Assembly: GCA_030278955.1 (NCBI GenBank)
Contig: JAOANR010000012.1
Span: forward strand, 24,359,977-24,423,976
Direction: 5' to 3'
DNA: 64,000 nucleotides
From: Hygrophila difformis
Lineage: Eukaryota > Streptophyta > Magnoliopsida > Lamiales > Acanthaceae
The position numbers were made by a program, and so were the translations under genes. A model generated the notes under the pieces. The model was not told where the DNA came from. It saw only the letters and a list, made by a program, of their open reading frames with translations, and did not search any database. Shown one piece after another: positions 43,729-54,721 of this stretch; position 1 is the stretch's first letter; every line of letters starts with the position of its first letter.

Positions 43729-44304
43729 TTCTTATATTCTTAAAACCGTTCCTACAAAATTTGTGGGATTAAATTTAAAAATATTAATATGCCATGCAAA
43801 GTACGAATATATGTTTAAAAGACAAATTTGTGAGGCTTGGGGAGAGATTCAAAGGGTATCTAAAAAAGGAGAATATGAACGCAGCTAAAGGTTCGGAAAA
43901 AAGATATGAACATTCGAGAAAAACATCAACACAGCTAAATTGTTCCAAAAAAAAATCAGAATTCGGTGTGTTGTGGGCCTTTAGAGAATTTGAAAGTTTC
44001 GTTTAGAGAAGAGAAAGAGATGTTTCAAAATTTTCCTAATCTGTTCGAATTTGTTCATTGAACAATTTAAATATGTCCATGTTTTTTTGAGACCCAATTT
44101 ACTACTATTAATGTTCATAGCGGGACATGGCTAAAAGAAAACACAAAATAAGGTTCTGTAGCATTTTTTTTTTCTCCCTTAAAATTCTGAACCAAACATA
44201 TTAGCACAAATACAGCCACTTACACACATTACAATTGTTCATTATGAATACGATTTAATTTAAAACAATTTAAAACAGGGAAATGAGCAGAAGTCAACTG
44301 GTTA
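43729..44304. other. Intergenic DNA, 3' flank of SDG40
   Basis: AT-rich with a 70-codon open stretch at 43794-44006 that I do not recognise and do not call. The SDG40 3' UTR probably lies within its last 150 bases. Confidence 0.4.
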
Positions 44305-47010
44305 TCAAGCATTGTCCAACATCTTATGACAGTATGAGATGCAGTCAGAGAGAATTCTCTTGTAATTCATTCTCCACTCAACTGCAAGTTTCCACCGATC
44401 AATCAACCCCGTCGACGACTTCACTGAGAAGGGCATACTAGAAGGCACTTCCCCTCTCATGGCGCTGCTGCTCTCCAAGAAACCACAAATCTCGTTGTGC
44501 ACTGTTGTGGAGAGCTCTCCATACTCCAAGTCTGCAGGCTTGTAATCATGAATATTTTCGATTATGCTAAGCAACAGAGAATCTTCAGCGATTGAGGTAG
44601 GATAACTTTCCAGCAATGCCTCGCAAGCTTTCATGATCCACTCCATTACGGCATGCTCATTCTCAGTGGAAACTAGTCCACCTGAGTAAACCATTTGTTT
44701 AACTGATTTTCTCTTTCTTTCAGGGGTTGCCCACAAACGAATGGTTGAGAGTAGAGCAAAAGATGGCTTCCCGTCATGATCAATGCATAAGGAATCTTTC
44801 GACCAAGAGCAGAGGGAATACATTTCAGGTTCCAAGGAGATGTAGGCCTTATTGTTTGGGTTCTCCTGCAGGAGAAACCCATAGTGTTGAAGAAGCTCTA
44901 AATTCGTGTACGTGCCATAGCTTACAAGAACCTGCACAAAAGAGAAAAGAGGATAGGTATCCTTATATCAGTTCTGAGGACAATTTAGGGTAATACAACC
45001 AATATAATATTTTCTCAGTCAACATTCACTAAAAAACTCAAAATGGACAAAAACCCCGGAACCCAAAGAAATCATATACTCTTTCAGATCAGGATTAAGA
45101 TCAGTGGCAACGGGTAATTTGACAAAACCCAAAACAAATAAAAGGGATAGGGCAATCAAATATCACTTGCAACGTGAACCCCAACACAAGATAAACTAGA
45201 TGTATAATAATTAGGAAGATCAGAGCAGTACCTGATCTCCCTTTTTATAGTCTGTTTTAGCATAGAAGCAGTAACTGCCAGCTCCTTCATCAAATTCAGC
45301 ATCAACCAATCTATCATCATTTGAATTGTCCGAAGGTTGGGATTCTTCTTCCGGAGGTGTATAATTAATGAAATCTCCAACAGGACATAAACAGCCAGCA
45401 GCATCCCACGATATATGCATGGTGCGTGATGATATCTTATAAAATGTTAGAAACAAAAATAAGAAAATGCCAACGATGATTTTGCATGGAAATAGTAGAC
45501 ACAATAACCAGAACCTAATTTCAGAACGAGGGGGGAGGATGGATAATGAACCCAGATTGCGAAATGCTTACTGTTGCATAAGCCCAAAACCAGGCACTGA
45601 AGGTTACCAAGTGAACCTTGAGATTGAGAGCACCCATAAGTGGAGTAACTTCTTCCCACTCCCTTTTACATTCTTGAACAGACGTTTCTGCAGTCGAAAT
45701 CGCATCATCAATCTACAAGTAATATTTCACATTCTTAGCATCAATATTATCTCTTTAGTACACAACCATCCTCAAATTGATATAGATATTGGGACTCTGA
45801 ACAAGAGATCAATGACCAAACTAACCTGCAATGCATCAATCTCAAACTGAGAAAAACTTGCAAGTAGGTGGTAACTTCGAGGCAACTGTTTTAGGTAAGT
45901 GTACCACGAGGAACTCTTGCCCTTGTTCACTTCATTCAGTAAGGCAACTGACAGTATCTGGATCAAACTAAAATCAAGCCAATATCACATACATGTTCTG
46001 AGGGGCAATCATTACTATTTAAAATATTTTTGTTGAAGCTATATATAAGAAAACATTCAACACAAATCCATACGTCTTGATTGCTAGAATCAGTTTGAAA
46101 AGGTATTCCATATTAAGTGGAAAGTTATTTAAATACTACTAACAAACACCCAGGTATTAAACGATTTGATTAGATTGAAACTAAATTATTGAAAATCCTT
46201 CATGTGGTTGTAGTTCTTGAGCGTGAAAGCATGGTTTTGGCAAGAATACTACTCATGATTTTGATCAAAGGCTTAATGTGCATTAGTGATTATATAGACA
46301 ACAAGGATTGATTGATTCCTTTTATGTATACACATATGCACAAATACAGTACATAATTACATACATGAGTTCAGGTGCATACGAATCTGCCAAAGTTTGA
46401 ATTTGAACTGGTGTATGTCCTGAGCCTTTGGGCGTTACTTCATTCTTCAAAGAAGATAACTAAAACAACATAGTCACTCCTCGAAAAACATCAGCCTATA
46501 ATTTGACACCTTCAACAATGGCTAACTTGATTAAATGATTTCCTTCCAAGTTGTGTCTCTGTCTTTGATGCACTCAAATAATAAAATCAAAAACAATATT
46601 TTGATTCAACATTCTAAAGCAGCCAAGTGTAGTAAATTTAAACTACATAGGTCACCCCAAAACCCTAACAGTGCCAATTATCCAAGGATTGGAGTAAACA
46701 AGAGCAGAAAACAAAGGGCCACCTGAGTAGAAGAGAGCGAAGGGAATTTCGCCAAAGCAAGCGAAAAGTTGGGATCCTTCTCAATTAGGCAGTCAGTGGT
46801 CATCAAAGCTGGTTTTGGAACCCTCAGAACCAATTCACCTTTGCGTATGGCACGCGCGGCGGCCAAACCTCTCCCGCCGGCGTGGGGAAAGTGGGCGACG
46901 CAGAGAGTATGGCCAAGACAGGAGGAAGAAGGGGCATGGGGAGAGTCAGAGATCCCTAGTGCGGCGGCCCATTGAAGGAAACTCCGGAGGTTTGCTTCAA
47001 CTTCTTCCAT
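44305..47010 (-). CDS. SDG40: SET-domain protein methyltransferase, SDG40 type, five exons
   Basis: Exons on the minus strand are 47010-46723, 45957-45826, 45712-45572, 45435-45232 and 44931-44305. All junctions are GT-AG and in phase, giving 463 residues. The split SET domain, as in Rubisco large-subunit methyltransferase relatives, is recognisable: GGRGLAAARAIRKGELVLRVP at about residues 45-65, then SSSWYTYLKQLPRSY, WDAAGCLCPVGDFINYTPP (the site of the usual NH motif, here NY), and VSYGTYTNLELLQHYGF with the catalytic tyrosine at the start of exon 5. A C-terminal substrate-binding-type region follows. These enzymes methylate lysines of non-histone targets; the substrate of SDG40 is not evident from sequence. 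The start is the first in-frame ATG, just before conserved sequence. Confidence 0.9.
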
Positions 47011-47040
47011 GGTTTGAAAAATTGCCAGTGAAAACCGCAG

Positions 47041-47574
47041 GGGAGGAGTGTGTAAATTGTAATAGGCAGTTTTAAGTTAAATAGAGTACTAGCTTTGTTC
47101 CTAAACAACACATTTTCAATTCTGTCACTCAAATTTTATAGAAATAATTAAATAAATGTTTTTAAAACTATGTTAATAGACAAACTCAATAAGTGAGGGA
47201 CGAAGCCGGTCCTATATCAAAATAAAATTCAGAGAGATAAAAGCAAGAGAAATAAACTAACAAGGAGACAAGCACCAACTAGCAGATCTAAGCAGTCCAA
47301 ATAAGGTTGGGCCCAGGAAGCAACCCAAAACTCACCAAACTACAAGGCCCAAGGCCAACAAAAGCCCAAAAACCAAAACGTAAGTAATGTTTATTTCATT
47401 ATATTTTTCATACTTAATTTTACTAAAAATTTGATCAAAGGTTCAAATCCAGTGTCATTTATTTAGGAACTTTATAAGTTTTACTACTACTATTTTTCAC
47501 TATTTTTAGTGTTATTTTATTTTATTTACACAGTAAGTACTTCGTCGGTTTTTTTTTTTTTTTGGTTAGCTACG
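47041..47574. other. Intergenic DNA upstream of SDG40
   Basis: A stretch at 47195-47380 (GAGGGACGAAGCCGGTCC to AAAGCCCAAAAACC) has the look of an antisense LINE 3' end but no tail I can pin down. Otherwise it is AT-rich without genes. Confidence 0.4.
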
Positions 47575-47790
47575 TTAGGCTACTGTTCACTCATATAGTT
47601 TGACTTAAAGTTTTATTATGGTTATACAAGTTAAAATATAGCCAATTGCGATCTTGTTAGATTCGTCCCATCTTGTATTTTTAAAATATCGAACTTTAGA
47701 ATTTTTACATGTACCAAATTTGAGTTATTAATAGTTTAAAATGTGTATTGGACTGCGTGATGTGTGAGTCCGTAGCAATATATTTAAAAA
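47575..47790. repeat. Dispersed repeat, family member 3 of 3
   Basis: TTTGACTTAAAGTTTTATTA, GTTATACAAGTTAAAATATA, TTAGATTCGTCC and TTTAAAATGTGTATTGGACT are in the same order as at 17345 and 43140. Confidence 0.6.
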
Positions 47791-47990
47791 ATAGATGAAG
47801 TATTAGTCACCGGTGACGCTGAGGATTGTCGATACGGATTTCTTCCACTGGTTGATCAATGGGTGCTTATGACAAAATACATACATAAAATAACCCTAAA
47901 AAGAAATAGATCAATAACCGTTGCTTCATTAGTATATTAATGTTGAGCCAAAAAATCAAATAAATTTGAAGATAAATTAAACATTAAGTT

Positions 47991-48425
47991 TGTTAGGTGG
48001 TGCTCGTGGCTGGTAGGTGGGCTTTAAAAGTCCCATCCCACATCGTTGCGAACAACAAACATTGGCAAATCAATTGCCTATAAAAGACAGTGTTGGGCAT
48101 CCATTTTGCACACACCAACACAAACGAAGAAGCAGTAGCAAAGCAGCAGCTTTCAGCTTTCTCTGCTTCTTCAATTTAGTGGGCAGATTTAGCCCAGAGA
48201 GTGAGTGTGTTTTGATAGGCTTTTCTTTTGTGAGAGTCTACATTTGTTGAGTGGGTTTTGTGGGTCCGGAAATTATTGTCCAAACCCTTTTGTAATATTT
48301 TCCCTCATAGTAAAATTTGATTCTCCTTTTGCCTGTGGATGTAGGTCGATTTGACCGAACCACGTAAATTCTCTGTGTCTGTTTATTTTGCTGCATTTGG
48401 CTAATTTGGGTACACTTCCGCAACA
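47991..48425 (+). repeat. 5' LTR of the Copia element
   Basis: TGTTAGGTGG to CCGCAACA. A TATAAAA box at 48079-48085 is the likely promoter. Compared with the 3' LTR there are six single-base differences and no indels. Confidence 0.95.
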
Positions 48426-48428
48426 AAC

Positions 48429-48440
48429 TGGTATCAGAGC
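48429..48440 (+). other. Primer-binding site
   Basis: TGGTATCAGAGC, three bases after the LTR, is complementary to the 3' end of plant initiator tRNA-Met. It is the common primer of Copia elements. Confidence 0.9.
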
Positions 48441-48552
48441 CCTGATTGCGTAGTATGCTCTGTGGTCGCAGTTAATCTGATCTTCCACATCAGAAACGCA
48501 TCTCGGTTAAGCTACCCTTTTGTGAGATTTGTTTGTGCCTCTTGTTAGCAAA

Positions 48553-49278
48553 ATGTCGGCCATAAATATTAAGGTTGATAAGTTCACGGGGATGAATAGT
48601 TTTAGCCTATGGCAAATCAAAATGCGGGCTTTGTTAAAACAACAAGGCATGTGGGCTCCATTAAAAGAAAAGGTAGACCCAGATAATGCTGAGATGGTGA
48701 GCCTGGAGGAGAAGGCTCATTCAACCATCTTACTGTGCTTGGCAGATGATGTCATTACCGAAGTTGCGACGGAAACAAAGGCGTCTGGTTTGTGGTTAAA
48801 ACTAGAAAGTCTTTACATGACTAAGTCTTTAACCAACAAGTTGCTATTAAAGCAACGTTTGTTTAGCCTACGGATGCAGGAAGGTACATCTCTTCGAGAC
48901 CATCTCGATAGATTAAACACTATCTTGCTGGAGTTGCGTAATATTGATGTCGTTATCGAGGACGAAGATGCTGCATTGATATTATTAGTATCTTTACCAC
49001 TATCATTTGAAAATTTTGTACAATCATTTATAGTTGGTAAAGATACTGTCAGTTTAGAAGATGTACGTGCTGCTCTGCATAGTAGGGAATTGCGCCATAA
49101 GGCATCTTCGAGTAATGTAGATGATCAGGCTGCTGGGCTCGTTGTTAGCAGTGGCAAGGGACATGGAAAATTTGTAAAACAAAAAAGAAAAAGTCTTTTG
49201 TTAAATGTCCCAAGCCAGGTGATGTATGCAATTATTGTAAAGAGAAAGGACATTGGAAGACCCAATGTCCCAAGATGA
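48553..49278 (+). pseudogene. Copia gag, C-terminal zinc knuckle out of frame
   Basis: The ATG at 48553 starts a UBN2-type Copia gag (FTGMNSFSLWQIKMRALLKQQGMW at about residues 11-34, then LCLADDV, LKQRLFSLRMQEGTSLRDHL, LLVSLPLSFENF). Near 49180-49195, in an A-rich run, the frame shifts. The CX2C...HX4C zinc knuckle that should follow is present in the DNA at about 49226-49270 but read in another frame. The rest of the frame to 49278 is therefore not gag sequence. An intact copy would read straight on into protease. Confidence 0.85.
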
Positions 49279-50156
49279 TGAAGAAGCAACAACAGGGAAC
49301 GCAACAGGAGTCTGTCTCTGTTGCGGTCAATGGCAATACAGATCCAGAGGATCATTTGGCTTTGGTCACAAGCGTGCAACCATCGCACGATGATGTATGG
49401 GTTCTTGATTCTGGAGCATCATACCACATGTGTCCTAATAAAGAGTTGTTTTCGAGCTACGAACCAGTCGATGGAGGAAATGTTTTTATGGCAAATGATT
49501 CTGTCTGTAAGACAGCTGGGATTGGTTCTATCAAGCTTAGAACACATGCTGGTGAAATTGCAACTCTGCACGATGTCAGACATGTTCCAAAGCTGAAGAA
49601 GAATCTGATATCCTTAAGAGTCCTTGACAATAAAGGTTTCAGATACGAAGGGGAGCATGGAGAACTCTACATGATGAAGGGATTGTCCGTGGTTTTGAAA
49701 GGAGTCTTGCATGGATCTCTGTATGTTGTGCAGGGATCTACTGTAATAGATTCTGTAGCTGCTATTGCTAATACTTCTGATATGTCCAAGCTATGGCATA
49801 TTAGACTTGGGCATATGAGTCAGAGGGGAATGCAGATCCTGTCAAGTCGTGGTCTTCTTGAGGGTCACAAGTTAGCTGAGTTCGGGTTCTGTGAGAACTG
49901 CACATTTGGTAAATTACATCGTACCAAATTTGGAAAGGCAACTCACAGAACGAAATCAATGTTGGATTACATTCATTCTGACTGTTGGGGTCCTTCACGA
50001 GTTGAGTCGCTTGGGGGCAGCAGATACTTTTTGTCCATTATCGATGATTATTCAAGGATGACTTGGGTAATCATGATGAAGGAAAAAGGGCGAAGCTTTC
50101 TTGAAATTCAAGCAGTGGAAGACGTTGGTAGAGAACCAGACCAACAAGAAGATTAA
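49275..50156 (+). pseudogene. Copia protease and N-terminal integrase
   Basis: After the knuckle region comes the aspartic protease motif DSGASYHMCPN at about 49410-49442. The integrase zinc-binding region (LWHIRLGHMSQRGM, then CENCTFGK) follows, and then the start of the integrase core with the catalytic DYIHSDCWGP at 49965-49994 and IDDYSRMTWV. A one-base frameshift at about 50086-50092, in a short G run, throws the frame off and it stops at 50156. The protease would process the polyprotein and the integrase would insert the cDNA. Confidence 0.85.
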
Positions 50157-52506
50157 AAGGCTTCGAACTGACAATGGCCTGGAATTCTGTTCGAGGGAAT
50201 TCAATGAGTTCTGCAAGAAAAATGGAATTGCACGACATCACACAGTCAGGAACACTCCACAACAAAATGGAGTGGTAGAGCGCATGAATCAGACGCTTTT
50301 GGAGAGGGCACGCTGCATGCTCTCAAATTCTGGATTGCCAAGGAGCTTTTGGGCAGAAGCAGTTAACACTGCTTGCTTTCTGATCAATCGGGGACCTCAT
50401 ACTGGAATTGATTGTCGGATTCCTTATGAGGTTTGGTCGGGTAATTCCTATGATTACTCGAATTTGAAGTCTTTTGGATGTGCGGCTTATTATCACGTAA
50501 GCGAGGGAAAACTGGAGCCCAGAGCAAAGAAGGGCGTTTTCGTAGGATATGGAGATGGAGTTAAGGGATTCAGAATTTGGTCACCTTCTGAGAAAAGAGT
50601 TATCTTGAGCAGAAGTGTGGTGTTTGACGAGAATTCTATCCTCAGTATGCCTACGAAGGTGGTGAATGTCTCAGAAAATTCGGGTGCTGACAGTAAGGTG
50701 GAGCTTCATCTTTCACCTGATGATTCAGATGAACAACGAGAGGTTGAGCAAGAGCAGGAAGTGCACTTGGATTCCAATCAATCAACCGAAGTTGAACCAC
50801 CTGAAACCAACCTACCATCGAGTTCAGCTGATGTGCCGAAGCAAGGAATTGCTTATGATCGTGCTAGAAGGGTGGGAGTCCAACCTCCTAGCAGATATCA
50901 AGATTTTGTCTACTATGCTTTACAAACAGCTGAAGATTTAAATTATTCTGAGCCCTCCACTTACAACGAAGCTGTATTATGTGGCGAGTCTGTACAGTGG
51001 CTTGCTGCAATGGGAGATGAAATGGAGTCGTTACATAAGAACGACACTTGGGAGCTAGTCAAACAACCACCTGAAAGGAAGATTGTCACTTGCAAATGGA
51101 TCTTCAAAAGGAAGGAAGGTGTCTCACCAACTGAGGGCGTACGATATAAAGCCCGACTAGTTGCTAGAGGATTTACTCAGAGGGAAGGAGTTGATTACAA
51201 CGAGATTTTCTCACCTGTGGTCAGACACACTTCCATTCGTGTCCTGTTGGCTATGGTAGCGCATCAGGATCTGGAGCTCGAACAACTAGATGTGAAGACA
51301 GCCTTTCTTCATGGGGAATTGGAGGAGGAGATCTATATGTCTCAGCCTGAAGGTTTTCTTGTACCAGGAAAAGAAAACCATGTTTGCAAATTGAAGAGAC
51401 CATTATATGGTCTGAAGCAATCTCCGAGACAGTGGTATAAAAGATTTGATAGCTATATGGTTGAGCTTGGCTACAACAGAAGTCCATATGATTGTTGTGT
51501 CTATCATAAGAAGTTGGAAGATGGTTCGATCATCTACTTGCTTCTGTATGTAGATGACATGCTCATTGCTGCACGGAACAAGGCCGATATTCAGAAATTG
51601 AAGGGTCTACTGAGTGTAGAGTTCGACATGAAGGATTTGGGTGCAGCACAAAAAATTCTGGGGATGGAGATCTATCGAGATAAAGATCAGAAGAAGCTTT
51701 TCTTGTCACAGAAAAGCTACATCCAGAAGATTCTGTCAAAGTTTGGAATGTCTTCGGCGAAACCTTTGAATACTCCATGTGCTACTAATACACAACTCTC
51801 AGCTACCTTTGCACCTAAATCTGAAGCTGAGAAGGAGTATATGGCAAAGGTTCCATATTCTAGTGCAGTGGGCAGTTTGATGTATGCCATGGTGTGCACT
51901 AGACCTGATTTGGCACAGGCAGTCAGCGTGGTTAGCCGATTCATGGCGAACCCGGGAAAAGAGCATTGGCTTGCTGTGAAGCGAATTTTTCGCTACTTGA
52001 GAGGTACATCTGATGTTGGTCTCATTTATGGAGGCGACTTGCAGTGTTCGGTGGTTGGGTATTCTGATTCTGATTATGCTGGAGATGTGGATAGCAGGAG
52101 ATCAATGACTGGTTATGTTTTCACTCTTGGAGGCTCTGTCGTTAGTTGGAAAGCAACTTTGCAGGCTACAGTAACACTGTCTACCACGGAGGCAGAATAC
52201 ATGGCGTTGACAGAGGCTGCCAAAGAGGGAATTTGGTTAAAAGGACTGGTTGGCGATCTTGGTCTACATCAAGATCAAGCAGTTGTGTTTTGTGATAACC
52301 TCAGTGCAATATGTTTGGCTAAAGATCATGTTCATCATGAGAGAACCAAACACATTGACGTGAGATATCATTTTCTGAGATCAGAATCGAGGATCAAAGT
52401 GCAGAAGATTGCTACGGCAGATAATCCTGCAGATATGTTCACTAAGCCAGTACCTCATAGCAAGTTTCGACATTGCTTGGACTTGCTAAATGTTTTGAGC
52501 TGCTGA
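50101..52506 (+). pseudogene. Copia integrase C-terminal part, reverse transcriptase and RNase H
   Basis: A long open frame continues the integrase core from [11 protein letters not shown] (second catalytic aspartate) and [17 protein letters not shown] (catalytic glutamate). It then enters reverse transcriptase ([91 protein letters not shown] at about 51541-51573). It ends with RNase H ([51 protein letters not shown]). All catalytic motifs in this segment are intact. Only its separation from gag and protease by frameshifts makes it non-functional as a polyprotein. Confidence 0.9.
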
Positions 52507-52674
52507 TTGCCTCTTCGAGGCATTTTGTTTTCCCATGGTGGGAAATTTGGAGGCGAAAGAAGAATTGGAGTACCGTTTGACACATTTGTGTGCATGGTTC
52601 AGGTACATTTGTTTCAGGGGGAAGTTTGAGATCAAGGTGGAGCCTACTCATTTTTCAACGATGCTTGAGTCGCA

Positions 52675-52688
52675 CCAAGGTGGAGATT
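52675..52688 (+). other. Polypurine tract
   Basis: CAAGGTGGAGATTT-type purine-rich stretch directly before the 3' LTR. It primes plus-strand synthesis. The same motif stands before the LTR at 1614. Confidence 0.75.
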
Positions 52689-53123
52689 TGTTAGGTGGTG
52701 CTCGTGGGTGGTAGGTGGGCTTTAAAAGTCCCATCCCACATCGTTGCCAACAACAAACATTGACAAATCAATTGCCTATAAAAGACAGTGTTGGGCATCC
52801 ATTTTGCACACACCAACACAAACGAAGAAGCAGTAGCAAAGCAGCAGCTTTCATCTTTCTCTGCTTCTTCAATTTAGTGGGCAGATTTAGCCCAGAGAGT
52901 GAGTGTGTTTTGGTAGGCTTTTCTTTTGTGAGAGTCTACATTTGTTGAGTGGGTTTTGTGGGTCCGGAAATTATTGTCCAAACCCTTTTGTAATATTTTC
53001 CCTCATAGTAAAATTTGATTCTCCTTTTGCCTGTGGATGTAGGTCGATTTGACCGAACCACGTAAATTCTCTGTGTCTGTTTATTTTGCTGCATTTGGCT
53101 AATTTGGGTACAATTCCGCAACA
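52689..53123 (+). repeat. 3' LTR of the Copia element
   Basis: 435 bp, equal in length to the 5' LTR, ending CCGCAACA before the AAGTT duplication. Confidence 0.95.
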
Positions 53124-53317
53124 AAGTTGAATTTGAACTTTGAACCATCCTTGGCGTACATAACTGTTCAATGAAAAGGGAGGCATTGACGAGGGGATGT
53201 GATGCTAAATTTATTTTTTATGAGCTCATAATATACAAATTTTTAAATTATACTACAAATTGAAATGAAAAATATTTTTTCTGAAATATGTATTCCAATT
53301 GCTACAATCAAGGGTTG

Positions 53318-53500
53318 AGAATTTACACACTAGTGGTAAGTCACCAACTCCCAATCTATTGGTTGGGCTTCGAATTCCACTCGGCCCTCTATGTATCTTT
53401 TTTGTTTCCCTTGTAAATAATTTGTATGGCATATGCTCCACTCTTTTGTTTTCTTTGTAATTTTGTGGCATAGGCTCCATGCTCCTAACATTAAAACAAA
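53318..53500 (+). mobile_element. SINE copy
   Basis: CACTAGTGGTAAGTCACC near 53330-53347 is the A-box region and GGGCTTCGAATTCC near 53365 the B-box region. The body TAATTTGTATGGCATATG follows, with a partly repeated 3' part, and the tail is ACATTAAAACAAAAA. Confidence 0.7.
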
Positions 53501-54100
53501 AATCCTAAATTGCTAAAATCAACCATGAATTTCAACCATCAATCATCCAAAATATTCTTGTCAAACAAAATTGTCGAGAATGTAGGCGAATGAGGACGAT
53601 CATTGTCGCGATGGACTTCAATAATTTAACAGCGTAGGTAAACATTTGTTGAATGATTAAATCTCATGACATTTTTAAGAAAGTCAACACTAGTAAAATC
53701 TTTTATTGTTTAATTTCCTAATACTATTGTTGAAATGAATGCTGTCCTAGACACAACTGTTGAATTCGAAAAACATGGTCCGAACCCGAGGTGGGACCCA
53801 GATGACGAATGTATACCAAATTGTCCATTTTAGGATGTGTCTGTCTGGTGCAATAAATGTAACACACTCAATTCCACCCATTGCAATCAACAACGGCATG
53901 TGAGTGACATGACAATAATCAAATCACCTTCCTGCAATTTTCAAAATTTTCCTCTCAACACCATCAGCATAAACCATAAAAGTATTTAGTTCTCCTACTT
54001 AGCGACAAGACTACACAAAGTGACGAGCCGAACGAACAGCCCACCCCTTCCTTACATTTCCCCAACCCCTTCTTCTTTTTGTGGCCTCAGATAACCAATT
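53501..54100. other. Upstream region of phytoene synthase
   Basis: Moderately AT-rich DNA before the PSY leader. I see no transposon ends. No single TATA or light-response element can be chosen with confidence. Confidence 0.4.
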
Positions 54101-54289
54101 CTCTTGCTGCACAAATACTTTATTACAACTTCTTTCAGCGACGTAGGTTTGTCTTGTCCAAGCATTCATTTTTCTTGTCTGTCATCCTCTCATTTTATAT
54201 TAGTGTTTCTTTCCCTGATAAAAAAATTCAATTTAATCTGTTGCATTTCCTATTAGTTTTGATGTATTTCGTTGCTGGGTGGAATACAG

Positions 54290-54602
54290 GTTAGCGTTTC
54301 TCAATCTCGTTGACTGAATGTGATGAGAAATTGTTTATATTTGAATGAGCTGTGAGCATGACGAGATGTGAAATTGGGGCTATTTTATGTTGGGAAGTTT
54401 CACAAGGCGTTATTTGTTAATGAATTCTTTCTCTGGACAACTTTTTAAAATTTGGCAGATTCCGAAATCATTTGTTTCTCTACTTTTATAATTAGCGTGG
54501 AATGTGGAATGCTTCTAGTGATTCTTTATGGAAATCAAATGCGTGGCTAATTCTTTTTATTTCTATTATTATTAAAAAAAATAATCTTGGCTTGTTTTGC
54601 AG
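54290..54602 (+). other. Probable 5' leader intron of PSY
   Basis: ACAG|GTTAGC at 54290 and TTTGCAG ending at 54602 give a plausible 313-bp GT-AG intron upstream of the start codon. Leader introns are common in plant PSY genes. It needs transcript support. Confidence 0.5.
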
Positions 54603-54721
54603 ATTCTTGATAAGCAGTTTCTAACATAAAGGCTTATTGAGAATATAGTTTATTCAGGCAACGGTCAAAATCCCAGAATTCGTTGAGGTAATTAGCAGTT
54701 GCTAAGGTTGTCTTATTGAGG

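Larger units (their letters stand above)
47991..53123 (+). mobile_element. Structurally complete young Ty1/Copia retrotransposon
   Basis: Both LTRs are 435 bp (47991-48425 and 52689-53123) and differ at six positions, about 1.4 percent. The 5-bp target duplication AAGTT flanks them (47986-47990 and 53124-53128). A primer-binding site, TGGTATCAGAGC at 48429-48440, matches the 3' end of initiator methionine tRNA. A purine tract precedes the 3' LTR. The interior has gag, protease, integrase, reverse transcriptase and RNase H in Copia order, but two frameshifts break the single long frame. It is a recent insertion that probably cannot move by itself. Confidence 0.95.

Noticed and set aside
43794..44006. 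70-codon open frame on +
   Set aside because: Lysine-rich translation of AT-rich DNA, no family match by eye, no splice or promoter support.
49275..50156. Programmed frameshifting as an explanation for the Copia frame breaks
   Set aside because: Copia elements usually use one frame, and two separate shifts in runs, one inside the integrase core, fit mutation or sequencing error better.
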